From Phycisphaerales bacterium (lineage in GTDB: Bacteria; Planctomycetota; Phycisphaerae; Phycisphaerales; UBA1924), in the NCBI GenBank assembly GCA_020427395.1, contig JAGQON010000004.1:1-64000 (forward strand): 64,000 nt of DNA, given 5' to 3'. Shown in pieces: positions 19,663 to 28,815 of this stretch. Position 1 is the stretch's first letter, and each line of letters opens with the position of its first letter. Both the position numbers and the translations under genes were made by a program. Below the pieces are notes generated by a model. It made no database searches and had not been told where the DNA came from. It worked only from the letters and a program-made list of their open reading frames with translations.

Positions 19663-19700
19663 CAGCCCCTTGAGGTAAACCTCGAGGGGCTGTTTTCGTT
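19663..19700 (+). terminator. Terminator of 23S-5S operon
   Basis: A 13-bp stem (arms CAGCCCCTTGAGG and CCTCGAGGGGCTG, loop TAAA) is followed by TTTTCGTTTTT. Confidence 0.9.
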
Positions 19701-19780
19701 TTTGCACCTCACCTCTGCACCACTCCGAAATCCTCCAACAACTGCCATACAATCACCTCAACAGCACCAAGGAGGGCAAC

Positions 19781-20497
19781 ATGAACATCAGCGACCGTTC
19801 CGTTCAGCTTTACGACGATGGGGCCGACGATCTGCTCAACGCCGAATCGTTCCCCGACCGCGTCTCGCTGCTCCCCGCCGAGCACGGCGCACCCCAGGCA
19901 GGCTCGCGGCTCCGGGTCATGTGGGGGCAGGACCTGCTCGCTGATGTCCTCGACGGGCGGTACCGCGCCGTGATCTGCGGCGTCAACGACAAAGATAACT
20001 CCCACGGCGTCATCGCCCAGATCTGCTCGCTGCTCACCACCAGCCAGTGGTCTGCAAGTTCCGTCACCAGCTACGCCAAGATGTTCCAGGAATCCCTCCA
20101 GATCCACGCGGCCAACGACCGCGAGCCATACATCCTCAAGTACGACCTCGATTCGGTCCTCATCCTTGCCATGCTCCGCCCCCACGGACGCGACTACTTC
20201 ACCGTCGGCGATATTGCACGCGGCTTCCGGACCATCACCAAGATGCTCCAGGGGCGAGCAGATCGCCGCCCGGTCTGCACCGTCTCGTTCCTCGGGGCCG
20301 CGAGCAACAAACTCGTTGTCGACGATGCCAACCAGGAAGAGCCCAGCTTCGAGACGGTCCTGCGAACCATGCACGATGCGGGCTACCGCGGCGATGTCTA
20401 CCCCTCGCCCAAGATGTGGAACTACGCCCATATCGGTGTCTTCCCAAGCTACCCTTATCCCAAGGGGATCGATCGGATGCGAGCAGGCAGCAGCTGA
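19781..20497 (+). CDS. Unknown soluble protein
   Basis: A 238-aa protein with no signal peptide, membrane segment or motif I can place. It is alpha/beta in character, with a Rossmann-like start of a strand in RYRAVICGVNDKDNSHG (about 61-77) and a conserved-looking end rich in aromatics (PKMWNYAHIGVFPSYPYP). The ribosome site AAGGAGGGCAAC is strong. Its stop overlaps the ATG of the DinB-like gene by one base (TGATG), so the two are probably expressed together. Confidence 0.65.
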   Translation: MNISDRSVQLYDDGADDLLNAESFPDRVSLLPAEHGAPQAGSRLRVMWGQDLLADVLDGRYRAVICGVNDKDNSHGVIAQICSLLTTSQWSASSVTSYAKMFQESLQIHAANDREPYILKYDLDSVLILAMLRPHGRDYFTVGDIARGFRTITKMLQGRADRRPVCTVSFLGAASNKLVVDDANQEEPSFETVLRTMHDAGYRGDVYPSPKMWNYAHIGVFPSYPYPKGIDRMRAGSS

Positions 20498-21021
20498 TGG
20501 CATCAACATTCGACCCAGCTCGGCTTATTGCCCGGCTTGAGCACGGCGCTCTCGCGATCGCCGCAGCGGTTGCGTGTATTGATCCAGATGATGCGAGCTG
20601 GCGACCGGACCCCGTTTCGTGGTCAGTTCTCGAGATCGTTTGCCACCTCGCCGACGAGGAGTCGGCGGATTTTCGTACACGGACGCTCATGACGCTTGAG
20701 GACCCCGAGGCGGATTGGCCGCCGATCGATCCGCAGGGCTGGGCGATCGAGCGTGATTACCAGTCGAAGAATCTTCAGGAGCAGCTCGATCGCTTCCTCG
20801 CGCTGCGGCGTGAGAGCATCATGATGCTCCGATCGCTTACGGGTCCCGATTGGTCGCGCACGCACACCCACCCCGTGCTGGGCAGCGCTACTGCTGGTCA
20901 GATGCTCGCGTGCTGGTGCGCCCACGATGCGCTGCACCTGCGTCAGCTCAGCCGGCGTTTGTATCAGTTGGCCCAGCGCGATGGTGGGGGCGTGTCGCTG
21001 GACTACGCGGGAACCTGGTAG
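20497..21021 (+). CDS. DinB-superfamily protein
   Basis: A 174-aa four-helix-bundle protein of the DinB/YfiT type. The three metal-binding His positions are visible: EIVCHLADEE near residue 47 and AHDALHLRQL near 145-150. The family includes mycothiol- or bacillithiol-dependent transferases and many uncharacterised thiol-S-transferase-like enzymes; the cofactor here cannot be told. It is coupled by TGATG to the upstream unknown gene. Confidence 0.85.
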   Translation: MASTFDPARLIARLEHGALAIAAAVACIDPDDASWRPDPVSWSVLEIVCHLADEESADFRTRTLMTLEDPEADWPPIDPQGWAIERDYQSKNLQEQLDRFLALRRESIMMLRSLTGPDWSRTHTHPVLGSATAGQMLACWCAHDALHLRQLSRRLYQLAQRDGGGVSLDYAGTW

Positions 21022-21069
21022 CTCGGTGCCGCGTATGCCACTCTCGGGCATGCACGCAAGGGGAACGCG

Positions 21070-21891
21070 ATGAAGAAGAAACAGATCCTGCTCGGCGGAT
21101 TCCTCGCGGTGCTGGCGCTGGCGATGCTCAGCGGCATCGCGGCCATCGTGCTGCCGCAGCGCTTTGTGAGCGAAGAGGTCATCTTCACCATCATGCTCGT
21201 GGGCTGCTATGCGCTGGGCATTCTCATGGTGATCGCGGTGGGGCGTGACATGCGCGTCACGATGCAGCTCGCGACAATCAGCGCCCTGATCTCGATGCTG
21301 ACATTCGTCGCGCTGATCTGGCTCAATCAGTACTTCGGCTATCGCTATGACGACATGCTGATCAAGCTCGGGCTCGCGACGCTGATCATCGCCCTCGCCC
21401 TGCTGCACCGCCTGCTCATCGTTCCGCTCGATCCGCGCATGTTCTGGGGGCGGCTCTCCAAACGCGTCGCGCTGATCGGCGCGGGGATGACCGGCGGGTG
21501 CTTTATCGCCTTCCTCGTGCTTGAGGACTACATCTTCGGGGAAGATCTCATCATCCGCATCCTCGGCATCGGGCTGCTCGCCACCGCCGGCGCGAGCATC
21601 GCCATCGGAGCCATCTCGCTCTTTGGCCCGCGCCCGGGCGAGGACGAGCCGGATGTCGTCGCCGAGTCCATTCCTGTTCGTCTCACCTGCCCGGTCTGTG
21701 AGGATCAGATCGAGGCGATGTCCAACACCGCGGGCCACTGCGGGCGATGCAAGCTCCAGATCGAGATCCGCACCCGGGAGCTGCGTTGTGTGTGCGGCTA
21801 CCTGCTCCACAAACTCGAGCGCGACATCTGCCCGGAGTGCGGCACGCCTGTCGAGGCGGGGCAGCGCTGGGAGCCTGCCAGCCGCGCATGA
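21070..21891 (+). CDS. Six-helix membrane protein with C-terminal zinc ribbons
   Basis: A 273-aa inner-membrane protein. Six hydrophobic helices can be drawn between residues 5 and 190, followed by a cytoplasmic Cys-rich tail with TCPVCEDQIEAM, HCGRC, CVCGY and CPECG, forming two rubredoxin-like or zinc-ribbon knuckles. Membrane proteins with such ribbons are frequent in planctomycetes but not assigned a function. Starts at 21070 with GGGGAACG ahead of it. A GC-rich inverted repeat follows and may end transcription. Confidence 0.65.
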   Translation: MKKKQILLGGFLAVLALAMLSGIAAIVLPQRFVSEEVIFTIMLVGCYALGILMVIAVGRDMRVTMQLATISALISMLTFVALIWLNQYFGYRYDDMLIKLGLATLIIALALLHRLLIVPLDPRMFWGRLSKRVALIGAGMTGGCFIAFLVLEDYIFGEDLIIRILGIGLLATAGASIAIGAISLFGPRPGEDEPDVVAESIPVRLTCPVCEDQIEAMSNTAGHCGRCKLQIEIRTRELRCVCGYLLHKLERDICPECGTPVEAGQRWEPASRA

Positions 21892-21894
21892 CCA

Positions 21895-21925
21895 ATGCCC
21901 CCGGCTCGTCGCGAGCCGGGGGCAT
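21895..21925. terminator. GC-rich inverted repeat between convergent genes
   Basis: A perfect 14-bp stem (ATGCCCCCGGCTCG/CGAGCCGGGGGCAT, loop TCG) lies between two convergent genes. It lacks a T-tract, so termination is probable but not certain. Confidence 0.6.
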
Positions 21926-21955
21926 GAGAGAATGCGCAGGGACGATCCTGAGGGA

Positions 21956-22381
21956 TCAGTTGAGCACGCCCGAGATCGGGCCAACGCTGACGACATCGCC
22001 GGCGCGGACCGAGGGGGTGCCGGGGAGATCATCGGGGTCGTCGCTCGGCGAGCGGAAGGTGACCTCGCCCATGCCGAAGGCGTTGGTGGTGATGGTGCCG
22101 ATCACGGTGCCGTTGAGGGTGACCTCGTAGGTGGTCTTGGGATCGGCGTCTTCGATCGAGACATCGAAGCGGGCGCGGATCGCGGGGCCGCGGGTCTCGG
22201 CGCGGTAGCGGGCGTTGCCGCTGGCCAGCGTGGCGGGGCCTTCGAGATCTGCGCGGAACTCGATGCGGTCGTTGCGTTCAACCGAAGCGCCCTCCTGTGC
22301 CATCGGGAGGGTCATCGCCGCCGTTGCCGCCAGGGCGCAGGTCGAGAGAAGTGCGGCTGAGATCAGTGCGTAGCGTTTCAT
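21956..22381 (-). CDS. Exported beta-rich protein of unknown function
   Basis: A 141-aa protein with a signal peptide (MKRYALISAALLSTCALAAT) and a short mature domain of alternating polar and hydrophobic strands (FRADLEGP, YEVTLNGTVIGTI, MGEVTFRS). The ending VRAGDVVSVGPISGVL is compatible with a small immunoglobulin- or lipocalin-like barrel. Start ATG at 22381 has AAGGAG. Some planctomycete exported proteins share this layout, but I do not recognise a named family. Confidence 0.6.
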   Translation of the reverse strand: MKRYALISAALLSTCALAATAAMTLPMAQEGASVERNDRIEFRADLEGPATLASGNARYRAETRGPAIRARFDVSIEDADPKTTYEVTLNGTVIGTITTNAFGMGEVTFRSPSDDPDDLPGTPSVRAGDVVSVGPISGVLN

Positions 22382-22604
22382 TGTGTGACTCCTTAATTCA
22401 TGTGCGTTTTGCACGGGTTGTGGTTTCGAGCCGACGCGGCTCAAGAGTCACATTGCACTTCGCGTGCCAAACCACGCGCTGGCCACACCTGCGCAGGGTT
22501 CACGGAAAAAAGGGGGAAAAACGCGGCCAAAACTGTCGCCCGAGTGCCACGGCACCATGGCGTGGCGGAAGCTGTACACACTGGCCACCATTGTCATCAG
22601 ATCT

Positions 22605-24323
22605 TCAGCGTGTCCAACCCTGCGCAATCGGCATGCGACGCCCCGGGCCGAACGCCTTGCTCGTGACACGCAGGCCTACGGCCATCTGCTGCCGCTTGTA
22701 CTCATTGCGATCGATCAGCTTGCAGAACCGGCGCACGACATCGGGGTCGAAGCCGGTTTCCTCGATGATCCGAGTGGCGCTCTGGAGTTGCTCGATGTGG
22801 CGCAGCACGATCTCGTCGAGGATGTGGTACTCGGGCAGTGAGTCCGAATCGAGCTGATCCGGCGCGAGCTCCGCGCTCGGAGGCTTCTCGATCGTGCTCA
22901 CCGGGATCGGTGCCCGATCAAAGCCGAGCGACGCAAAGTGCTCGTTGATGTACCGGCACACACGGAAGACCATCGTCTTGGGCAGGTCGGCGATGACCGC
23001 GAGCCCGCCGTTCATGTCGCCGTAGAGCGTGCAGTAACCAACCGCGATCTCGCTCTTGTTGCCCGTGGTGAGCACGAGTGCGCCGGTGCGGTTGCTCAGC
23101 GCCATCATGAGCGTGCCACGGATTCTTGATTGCAGGTTTTCCTGTGTCAGGTCGGGCAGGGTCTGCCCGAGCGTCTTGTGCCCAAGCTCACTGAACGCGG
23201 GATTGAGCGACTCGCTGAGCCCCGCGAAGCCCGATTCGATCGGCATGCTCACGCACTCGATGCCGAGGTTGCGTGCCAGCTCGAACGCGTCGGTCTTGCT
23301 GCCGGTGCTGCTGAAGCGCCCGGGCATCGACGCCCCGACGACCTTGTCCTTCCCGATCGCCCGCACCGCGAGCGTAGCGACGAGGGCCGAGTCGATCCCA
23401 CCGCTGAGCCCGATGCACGCACGCTCGAAGCCGCACTTGAAGAGATAGTCCTTCACGCCCAGCGTGAGGGCATCGACGATCATCCGCTCATCGGCTTCGG
23501 GCTTGGCTTCGATCGGTTTGAGGTTGTTGGTGTCGACGAGCAGCAGCTGTTCGCCGAAGGCGTCGCCCAGCGCACAGATCTGCCCCTGCGCATCGACGAC
23601 GCACGACTGCCCAGAGAAGATCAGGTCGTCGTTGGCGCCGACCTGATTCACCGAGACCACCGGCAGTCGGTGGCGCAGCGCGTGCTGGATGACGATCTCG
23701 CGGTGACGCTGGTCTTTGTGGAGCGCGTAGGGCGAGGCGCTGGGGGCGATGATGATCTGCGCCCCCGCGTCGGCGAGCTGCTGCACCGGGTCCGGCTCGT
23801 CGCTGTAGCGGTCCGCGAATCCGGCGTCGTGGCCCTTCCACAGGTCCTCGCAGATCGCCAGCCCGATCTTCACGCCGTCGATGTCGAACACCCGGGTCTG
23901 GTTGCCCGCGACAAAGTAGCGGTCCTCGTCGAAGACATCGTAAGTTGGTAGCAGGCGTTTGTCGTAGTAGCCCACGAACCGGTTATCTTTGTACACCACC
24001 AGCGAGTTTGCGATGTGGGTGTGCGCTTCGGGCCCCGGCTCGATGCCGCCCGCATCGACCTCGAGGGGCAGCGGGGTGCCCAGCACGATCGCGATGTCTT
24101 TGGTGTGTATTTCGCCGATCATCTTGGCGGTCTGGGCGCACTCACGCACAAAGCCCTCGACATGCAGCAGATCACGCGGCGGGTAGCCGCACACCGCCAG
24201 CTCGCTGAAGACCACCAGGTCCGCGCCCTGCTGGCGTGCCTCGTCGATCGCCCAGACGATCGCCTCGGTGTTGCACGAGAGCTTGCCGATGGTCATGTTG
24301 AGCTGCGCGATCGCGATCTTCAT
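22605..24323 (-). CDS. nadE: Glutamine-dependent NAD+ synthetase
   Basis: A 572-aa two-domain enzyme that amidates nicotinic acid adenine dinucleotide to NAD+. Residues about 1-265 are the nitrilase-type glutaminase, with the triad Glu in FSELAVCGYPPRDLL, Lys in YYDKRLLPTYDVFDE and Cys in GLAICEDLW. The synthetase domain follows, with the ATP pyrophosphatase loop LSGGIDSALVA near 312 and TTGNKSEIAVGYCTLYGDMNG-type region. Length is normal for the long bacterial form. It is the last of three minus-strand genes, 27 nt after the flippase-like gene. Confidence 0.96.
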   Translation of the reverse strand: MKIAIAQLNMTIGKLSCNTEAIVWAIDEARQQGADLVVFSELAVCGYPPRDLLHVEGFVRECAQTAKMIGEIHTKDIAIVLGTPLPLEVDAGGIEPGPEAHTHIANSLVVYKDNRFVGYYDKRLLPTYDVFDEDRYFVAGNQTRVFDIDGVKIGLAICEDLWKGHDAGFADRYSDEPDPVQQLADAGAQIIIAPSASPYALHKDQRHREIVIQHALRHRLPVVSVNQVGANDDLIFSGQSCVVDAQGQICALGDAFGEQLLLVDTNNLKPIEAKPEADERMIVDALTLGVKDYLFKCGFERACIGLSGGIDSALVATLAVRAIGKDKVVGASMPGRFSSTGSKTDAFELARNLGIECVSMPIESGFAGLSESLNPAFSELGHKTLGQTLPDLTQENLQSRIRGTLMMALSNRTGALVLTTGNKSEIAVGYCTLYGDMNGGLAVIADLPKTMVFRVCRYINEHFASLGFDRAPIPVSTIEKPPSAELAPDQLDSDSLPEYHILDEIVLRHIEQLQSATRIIEETGFDPDVVRRFCKLIDRNEYKRQQMAVGLRVTSKAFGPGRRMPIAQGWTR

Positions 24324-24350
24324 CGCTCAATCGTACGCCCGGGGCGTTCG

Positions 24351-25430
24351 TTATTCGCTGCCGACGCTTCGCTCGATCAGCTCGTTCTCGGCCGGCTCGC
24401 CGCCCGGATCGAGCGGCTTGCGGGCCTTGAGCCACGCGATTCCGAACCCGGCGCAGCCGAGATTGACCACCGCCTCGACCGCGGTGACGAAGAGCACCAC
24501 GGCGGCGATGGGCACATCGCCCGACGCGGTCTCGCTGGTCGCGATGGTCGAGATCCCCACCATCTGTGAGATCGCGATGATCCCCGCCTCGCGTGTGCCC
24601 AGCATCCCCGCCGGGGAAGCGGCACCGATGAGGAAGTAGCAGGCCCCGAGCAGCAGCGAGTCCTCCATCGAGATCGGGAGTTCCAGCACGCGCGCCGCGA
24701 GATAAAAACGCAACGCGAACGCGATGATGTCGATCATCCGGAAGGTATTGGCGATCAGGGTCGCACGCGGGTGAGCGAGCATCTCAAAGCCCGAGTGCAC
24801 ACGCACGAACGCCTTGCTGGCGGTCACACGATCGCTCAAGCCAATCCGGGAGAGTCGTGCGATCCCGACATCGCCCGCCAGCTGGCGGGCCAGGGCGCTG
24901 CCGATGAATGTGCAGCCAAAGCTCCCGGCCAGCGAGGCGATCCACCACACCAGGTTCACCTCACGCTGCCAGAGACTGACAAGCACCAGCGGGCCCATGA
25001 TCGCCGCCATCAGCACCGCCTCGGCCAGGATCCACGCGCCGATGGTCAGCACCGGGACCCCGTCCCGGCGGTTGTGGATCACGAACCGCGACACCACCGA
25101 GAGTTTGAAGGGCAGGTACGCCAGGAAGGTTGCGATCGCGTTCGTGGCGATCACATCCGTTGCACGGAGGCGATGGATCGGGTTGATCACCACCCAGAAG
25201 ATGATCCCGTTGAACCCGACCGACAATGCCGCCAGCGTCAGCAGCAGCATCAGCTCTCCGGGCGTCGCCTCGCTGAGCTTGCTCAGCTGCTCGCGGTTCT
25301 CGGGGCGCAGCGCCATCCGCACGGCCCAGCCCAGCAGCACGATCCCGATGCCGAACCCAACGATCTGCACAACGATCCCCAGCACGCTGCGCGAGCCGGA
25401 CTTCTTCGGGGTGGTTGGGTCGCTGCTCAT
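24351..25430 (-). CDS. Lysylphosphatidylglycerol-synthase-like (UPF0104) membrane protein
   Basis: A 359-aa polytopic protein with about eight hydrophobic helices. The signatures LAYLPFKLSVVSRFVIHNR and GAASPAGMLGTREAGIIAI correspond to the conserved loops of the LPG-synthase transmembrane/AglD family, whose members flip or modify lipids. The soluble aminoacyl-transfer domain of MprF is absent, so lysyl transfer is not implied. It starts at ATG 25430, overlapping the stop of the upstream glycosyltransferase-like gene by four bases (ATGA), which points to lipid-linked sugar metabolism. Confidence 0.75.
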   Translation of the reverse strand: MSSDPTTPKKSGSRSVLGIVVQIVGFGIGIVLLGWAVRMALRPENREQLSKLSEATPGELMLLLTLAALSVGFNGIIFWVVINPIHRLRATDVIATNAIATFLAYLPFKLSVVSRFVIHNRRDGVPVLTIGAWILAEAVLMAAIMGPLVLVSLWQREVNLVWWIASLAGSFGCTFIGSALARQLAGDVGIARLSRIGLSDRVTASKAFVRVHSGFEMLAHPRATLIANTFRMIDIIAFALRFYLAARVLELPISMEDSLLLGACYFLIGAASPAGMLGTREAGIIAISQMVGISTIATSETASGDVPIAAVVLFVTAVEAVVNLGCAGFGIAWLKARKPLDPGGEPAENELIERSVGSE

Positions 25431-27514
25431 GGGCTCGGGGGGGTGATCCGGAATACGGCCCGGACCGGATTCCCGGCGCGGTCGCTCCATACTTCTATCG
25501 GCTCGCCGAGCGAATCGATCCACTCGATCAGCCGTTGCGGGTCAATCGTGGGGGGCAGCCAGCCGCTGCGGGCGTATCGGTCGATCTCGGTGAAGCTCAC
25601 GACGACGACATCGATGCCCTCATCGCGGAGTGTCTGTGTCCACCGCTCGGGCTCATCGGGGTGCTGCTCGATGGCATCCTCGATCAGCCAGCGGTCGTAG
25701 ACGGTGTTGTAACGCACATCGCGGATGATGAAGAACGGCGTCGCGTCGCCCATCAGGTAGATCGTATCGTCCTCGGCGGTCATCCGGTTCAGCGCCGGCA
25801 CCCACGGCAGCGACTCGAACTCGTACGCACCCATCGAGAAGCCCGCCCCGAGGTCGATCAGCGTGAACGGGTTCCCATTGTTCTGGAGCATCGCAAACCC
25901 GCCCGCCTGCAACCCCAGCATCACCGCCAAAACCCGCGCGATTGAACGCCGTGCGATCTCGCTGGCGATGCGAGCGACAGCCACCGAGCCGAGCACGCAG
26001 AGAATCGGTGTCAGCGGGATCAGGAAACGCGACTGGATGTGCGTGAGCATCAGCCACGCGGCGAGCGGGACCATGAGCGTCAGCAGGGCAATCAATCCAG
26101 CACGCCGGGTCGTACGCGTGAACAGCAGCGAGACCAGCCCGACAGTTGCCAGCAGCGGCAATAGTCCCCACTGGGCGTTCGTGATCCCGCGGAACCGCGA
26201 GACATGGTCGAGCCCGCCCGGGTCGGGGAGCACCAGCAGACGCACGCGATCGGTGATCGAACCCTCGAAATGGTGGGCGCCGGCGTAGATCGCGTGCTGA
26301 GCTTCGCTCCAGTGCCCCTCACCGAAGAAGCCCGTCAGCTGCGGGAAGACCGGGTTGCCCGTGGCCAGCTCGTTGCGGATCAGCCACGGCGCGATCGTCA
26401 GCGACCCGACGAGCACACACGCCATCGCCGCTGGCAGCCATCGTTTGAAGGGCGAGCACGCCAGCAGCACGATGCCCACGCTGGGCGCGAGCAGGAAGAG
26501 GGCCGTGGGCTTGCAACAGCACGCGCCGCCAACGATCAGCCCGCACAGCACACCGCGATTCAAGGGCGCGATCGGCAGCATCGCCACCAGCAACGCACAC
26601 GCCCCGAGCAGGACGACCGCCGCCTCGTTGTACGCGATCGTGCCGACCACCACCATCCAGGGTGTGCACAGGGTGAGCAGCATGGCGAGGCGACCAGCGG
26701 TCCGATCGTCGCGATCAGGAAGCACTCGCGTCATGAATGCACGAGAGAGCTCACCGATCGCGAATGCTCCGGCGACGAGCATCATGGCGCTGAGCAGCTG
26801 CGCACTCATCGCGGCGCTGGCGTGCCGTTCGAGCATGCCGCCACCGTTCAGAAGCGCCAGATGCGCGTACGCTCCCTCGACATATCCCGGCAGGAAGGAG
26901 TACACATTGTGCTCGCTGGGCCAGATTCGTCCCTGCTCGATCCACTCGCGAGGAAGCTGCAGGTGGTAGCTCAGCGCATCGAACCCGCCATATTCTGAGC
27001 CCCACAAGACCCCGGGCGGGTTGCACGCCATGACCAGGGCCAGAGAAACCCCGCACGCGATCACCGCCGTCAGCGGATCAATCCGGACCGCACCAAACCC
27101 ATGCGTGTTCGCCCGGCGCAGATCGAGCGCGAGCAGCCCGAGCCCCAGCCCGGTCACGCCCCAGGCGCTGAGCGTGCTCAGCAGCCCCAGCACGCCCAGC
27201 AGGTGCGTGAGCGCCAGCGTGAGCGTGAGCCCCGCGCCCAGCTCGATCGCCCAGCGAGACTGACAATCACCGAGCATCGGTCGGACTATTCGCCCGATGC
27301 CCACCGCACCCAGCAGATACACCAGCGGCTGCCAGCCCGAGCCAAGCAGCGTGAACACCACGCCCGCGACGCGAGACGCCCACGGGCCGCCCTGCCCGCG
27401 TGCAAGCAGCACGCAGGCGAAGACAACACCGATCAGCGTGAGCACCACGATCGCCCGCCCGCCGATGAGCGGCGAACCGTTGCGTTCATGCTGCGTCTGC
27501 TGATCCTTGGGCAC
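25427..27514 (-). CDS. Large polytopic membrane protein, probable GT39/ArnT-like glycosyltransferase
   Basis: A 695-aa protein with at least ten hydrophobic helices over residues 1-520 and a soluble C-terminal part. After the early helices comes the acidic loop GGFDALSYHLQLPREWIEQG, resembling the catalytic first loop of GT-C glycosyltransferases that use polyprenyl-phosphate sugars. The C-terminal segment with MGDATPFFIIRDVRYNTVYD is the kind of extracytoplasmic domain seen in planctomycete members. The only workable start near the 5' end is GTG at 27514, without an obvious ribosome site. Coupled to the flippase-like gene. The substrate is unknown. Confidence 0.7.
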   Translation of the reverse strand: MPKDQQTQHERNGSPLIGGRAIVVLTLIGVVFACVLLARGQGGPWASRVAGVVFTLLGSGWQPLVYLLGAVGIGRIVRPMLGDCQSRWAIELGAGLTLTLALTHLLGVLGLLSTLSAWGVTGLGLGLLALDLRRANTHGFGAVRIDPLTAVIACGVSLALVMACNPPGVLWGSEYGGFDALSYHLQLPREWIEQGRIWPSEHNVYSFLPGYVEGAYAHLALLNGGGMLERHASAAMSAQLLSAMMLVAGAFAIGELSRAFMTRVLPDRDDRTAGRLAMLLTLCTPWMVVVGTIAYNEAAVVLLGACALLVAMLPIAPLNRGVLCGLIVGGACCCKPTALFLLAPSVGIVLLACSPFKRWLPAAMACVLVGSLTIAPWLIRNELATGNPVFPQLTGFFGEGHWSEAQHAIYAGAHHFEGSITDRVRLLVLPDPGGLDHVSRFRGITNAQWGLLPLLATVGLVSLLFTRTTRRAGLIALLTLMVPLAAWLMLTHIQSRFLIPLTPILCVLGSVAVARIASEIARRSIARVLAVMLGLQAGGFAMLQNNGNPFTLIDLGAGFSMGAYEFESLPWVPALNRMTAEDDTIYLMGDATPFFIIRDVRYNTVYDRWLIEDAIEQHPDEPERWTQTLRDEGIDVVVVSFTEIDRYARSGWLPPTIDPQRLIEWIDSLGEPIEVWSDRAGNPVRAVFRITPPSP

Positions 27515-27573
27515 CGGGCCATTGTACGAGCCCGCGGGCGCGATCGGATCAGAGCGAGTTGCTAGAATCGGGC

Positions 27574-28050
27574 ATGGCCCTCGAACCCATCAAGACCAAA
27601 GCCGGCCCCTCGGCCCAGCTCGACATCATCGAGCCGCTCTGCGCCGTGTTTCGACGGGCGCTCAAGGGCGAGGGCCTCAAGTACACCCCCGAGCGGGCCA
27701 TGATCCTCGACACGATCATCGCCTTCGACGGGCTCTTCGAGGCCGAGCAACTCCTCGACGCCCTCAAGAAGAAGGGCCACAGCGTCTCCAAGGCGACGGT
27801 CTACCGAACCCTGAAGCTGCTCGAATCGTGCGGCATCATCCAGCAGGTGCTCTTCGATCGCGACCAGTCGCACTACCAGCTGGCCGTGGGCAACACGGGC
27901 AACACCCTGCTCATCAATATCGATTCGGGCGAGGTCGAGACGCTCGAGATCCCCGAACTCATCGCCCTTCGTGACAAGGTGTGCGCCGCCCGCGGGCTCA
28001 AGGCCAAGGGGCACAAGCTGCAGATCTTCGTCAGCGCCGGCGACGAATGA
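27574..28050 (+). CDS. Fur-family regulator without metal ligands
   Basis: A 158-aa Fur-like protein. The winged-helix DNA-binding half is well conserved (GLKYTPERAMILDTI, then VSKATVYRTLKLLESCGII). The dimerisation half keeps its length but has lost the sensor: the HDH-L-I-C-x-x-C-G block of Fur is replaced by GNTGNTLLINIDSG, and no other CxxC occurs. Only a His in KGHKLQIFV remains. It therefore probably does not sense iron or zinc in the classical way. ATG at 27574 is preferred to TTG at 27559. It diverges from the glycosyltransferase-like operon and overlaps the convergent PEP-CTERM gene by 20 bp. Confidence 0.85.
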   Translation: MALEPIKTKAGPSAQLDIIEPLCAVFRRALKGEGLKYTPERAMILDTIIAFDGLFEAEQLLDALKKKGHSVSKATVYRTLKLLESCGIIQQVLFDRDQSHYQLAVGNTGNTLLINIDSGEVETLEIPELIALRDKVCAARGLKAKGHKLQIFVSAGDE

Positions 28051-28726
28051 GCCCGGCACTCAGCCCGGACAGTACCAGCAAGCTTGCCGGCGCGGGGATG
28101 ACAATTGCCGCCTCGCCGGCTACATCGTTGTAGCCCCAGCGCTGCGGGATGATGTCGATATCGACCACGCCATCAAGCACCGTAAAGACACGCTTGAACT
28201 CCGCGAAGCCGTAGTGCAACCCGTCGTTCTGCTCAAACTCGATCGCGATCGTGAAGGTGTCATCCACCGTGAAGATGCCCGGCGTGCCCGTCAGGTCGTT
28301 GTAGCCGTGGATCGGACGCCAGCCGTCGACGAAGTTGGCAGTCTCATCGATCGCGTCGCCGGTGCGAAAGACCTGCGGTCCGTAGTACGGGACCCCTTCT
28401 GGGCCCAACTGTGTGGGGATGAGAATGAAATCGGTTGATCTGGCGGTGTTGGTCACCGAGCCGGTGCCCATCCAGATGAACTCGCCGTTGAGGTCGATCA
28501 GGTGCATGAAGAAGATCGAGCCGGCCGGGGTTTCGCCGGCCTTTGGCTGCTGGTTTGTACCCAGCGTGATGTCAAGCGATTGCCCGTAGATCACATTGCC
28601 GAAGTTCGGGTCGTAATACACCAGCGCCCCCAGCTCGCCGGTGTTCTGATAGACGATCATGTCCGCGAAGGATAGTGATGAAACGCTCATGGTCGCGAGC
28701 GTGGCGATGGTGCGGGTGGTGAGCAT
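28031..28726 (-). CDS. Exported protein with PEP-CTERM-like tail
   Basis: A 231-aa protein beginning with a signal peptide (MLTTRTIATLATMSVSSLSFA) and ending in IPAPASLLVLSGLSAGLIRRRR-type sequence: a Pro-Ala-Pro motif, a hydrophobic helix and a run of arginines. That is the PEP-CTERM layout recognised by exosortase systems. The mature part is beta-rich and acidic, with no catalytic motif I recognise; it could be a surface or matrix protein. GGAG precedes the start. Confidence 0.75.
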   Translation of the reverse strand: MLTTRTIATLATMSVSSLSFADMIVYQNTGELGALVYYDPNFGNVIYGQSLDITLGTNQQPKAGETPAGSIFFMHLIDLNGEFIWMGTGSVTNTARSTDFILIPTQLGPEGVPYYGPQVFRTGDAIDETANFVDGWRPIHGYNDLTGTPGIFTVDDTFTIAIEFEQNDGLHYGFAEFKRVFTVLDGVVDIDIIPQRWGYNDVAGEAAIVIPAPASLLVLSGLSAGLIRRRR

Positions 28727-28815
28727 GGGGGTCTCCGGCGTGGGGTTGCAGGGCTGGATTCGAGCATAACCGATCCTCGACGCACGACGCGAGCAGAAAT
28801 CCCCGCCGATCCCCT

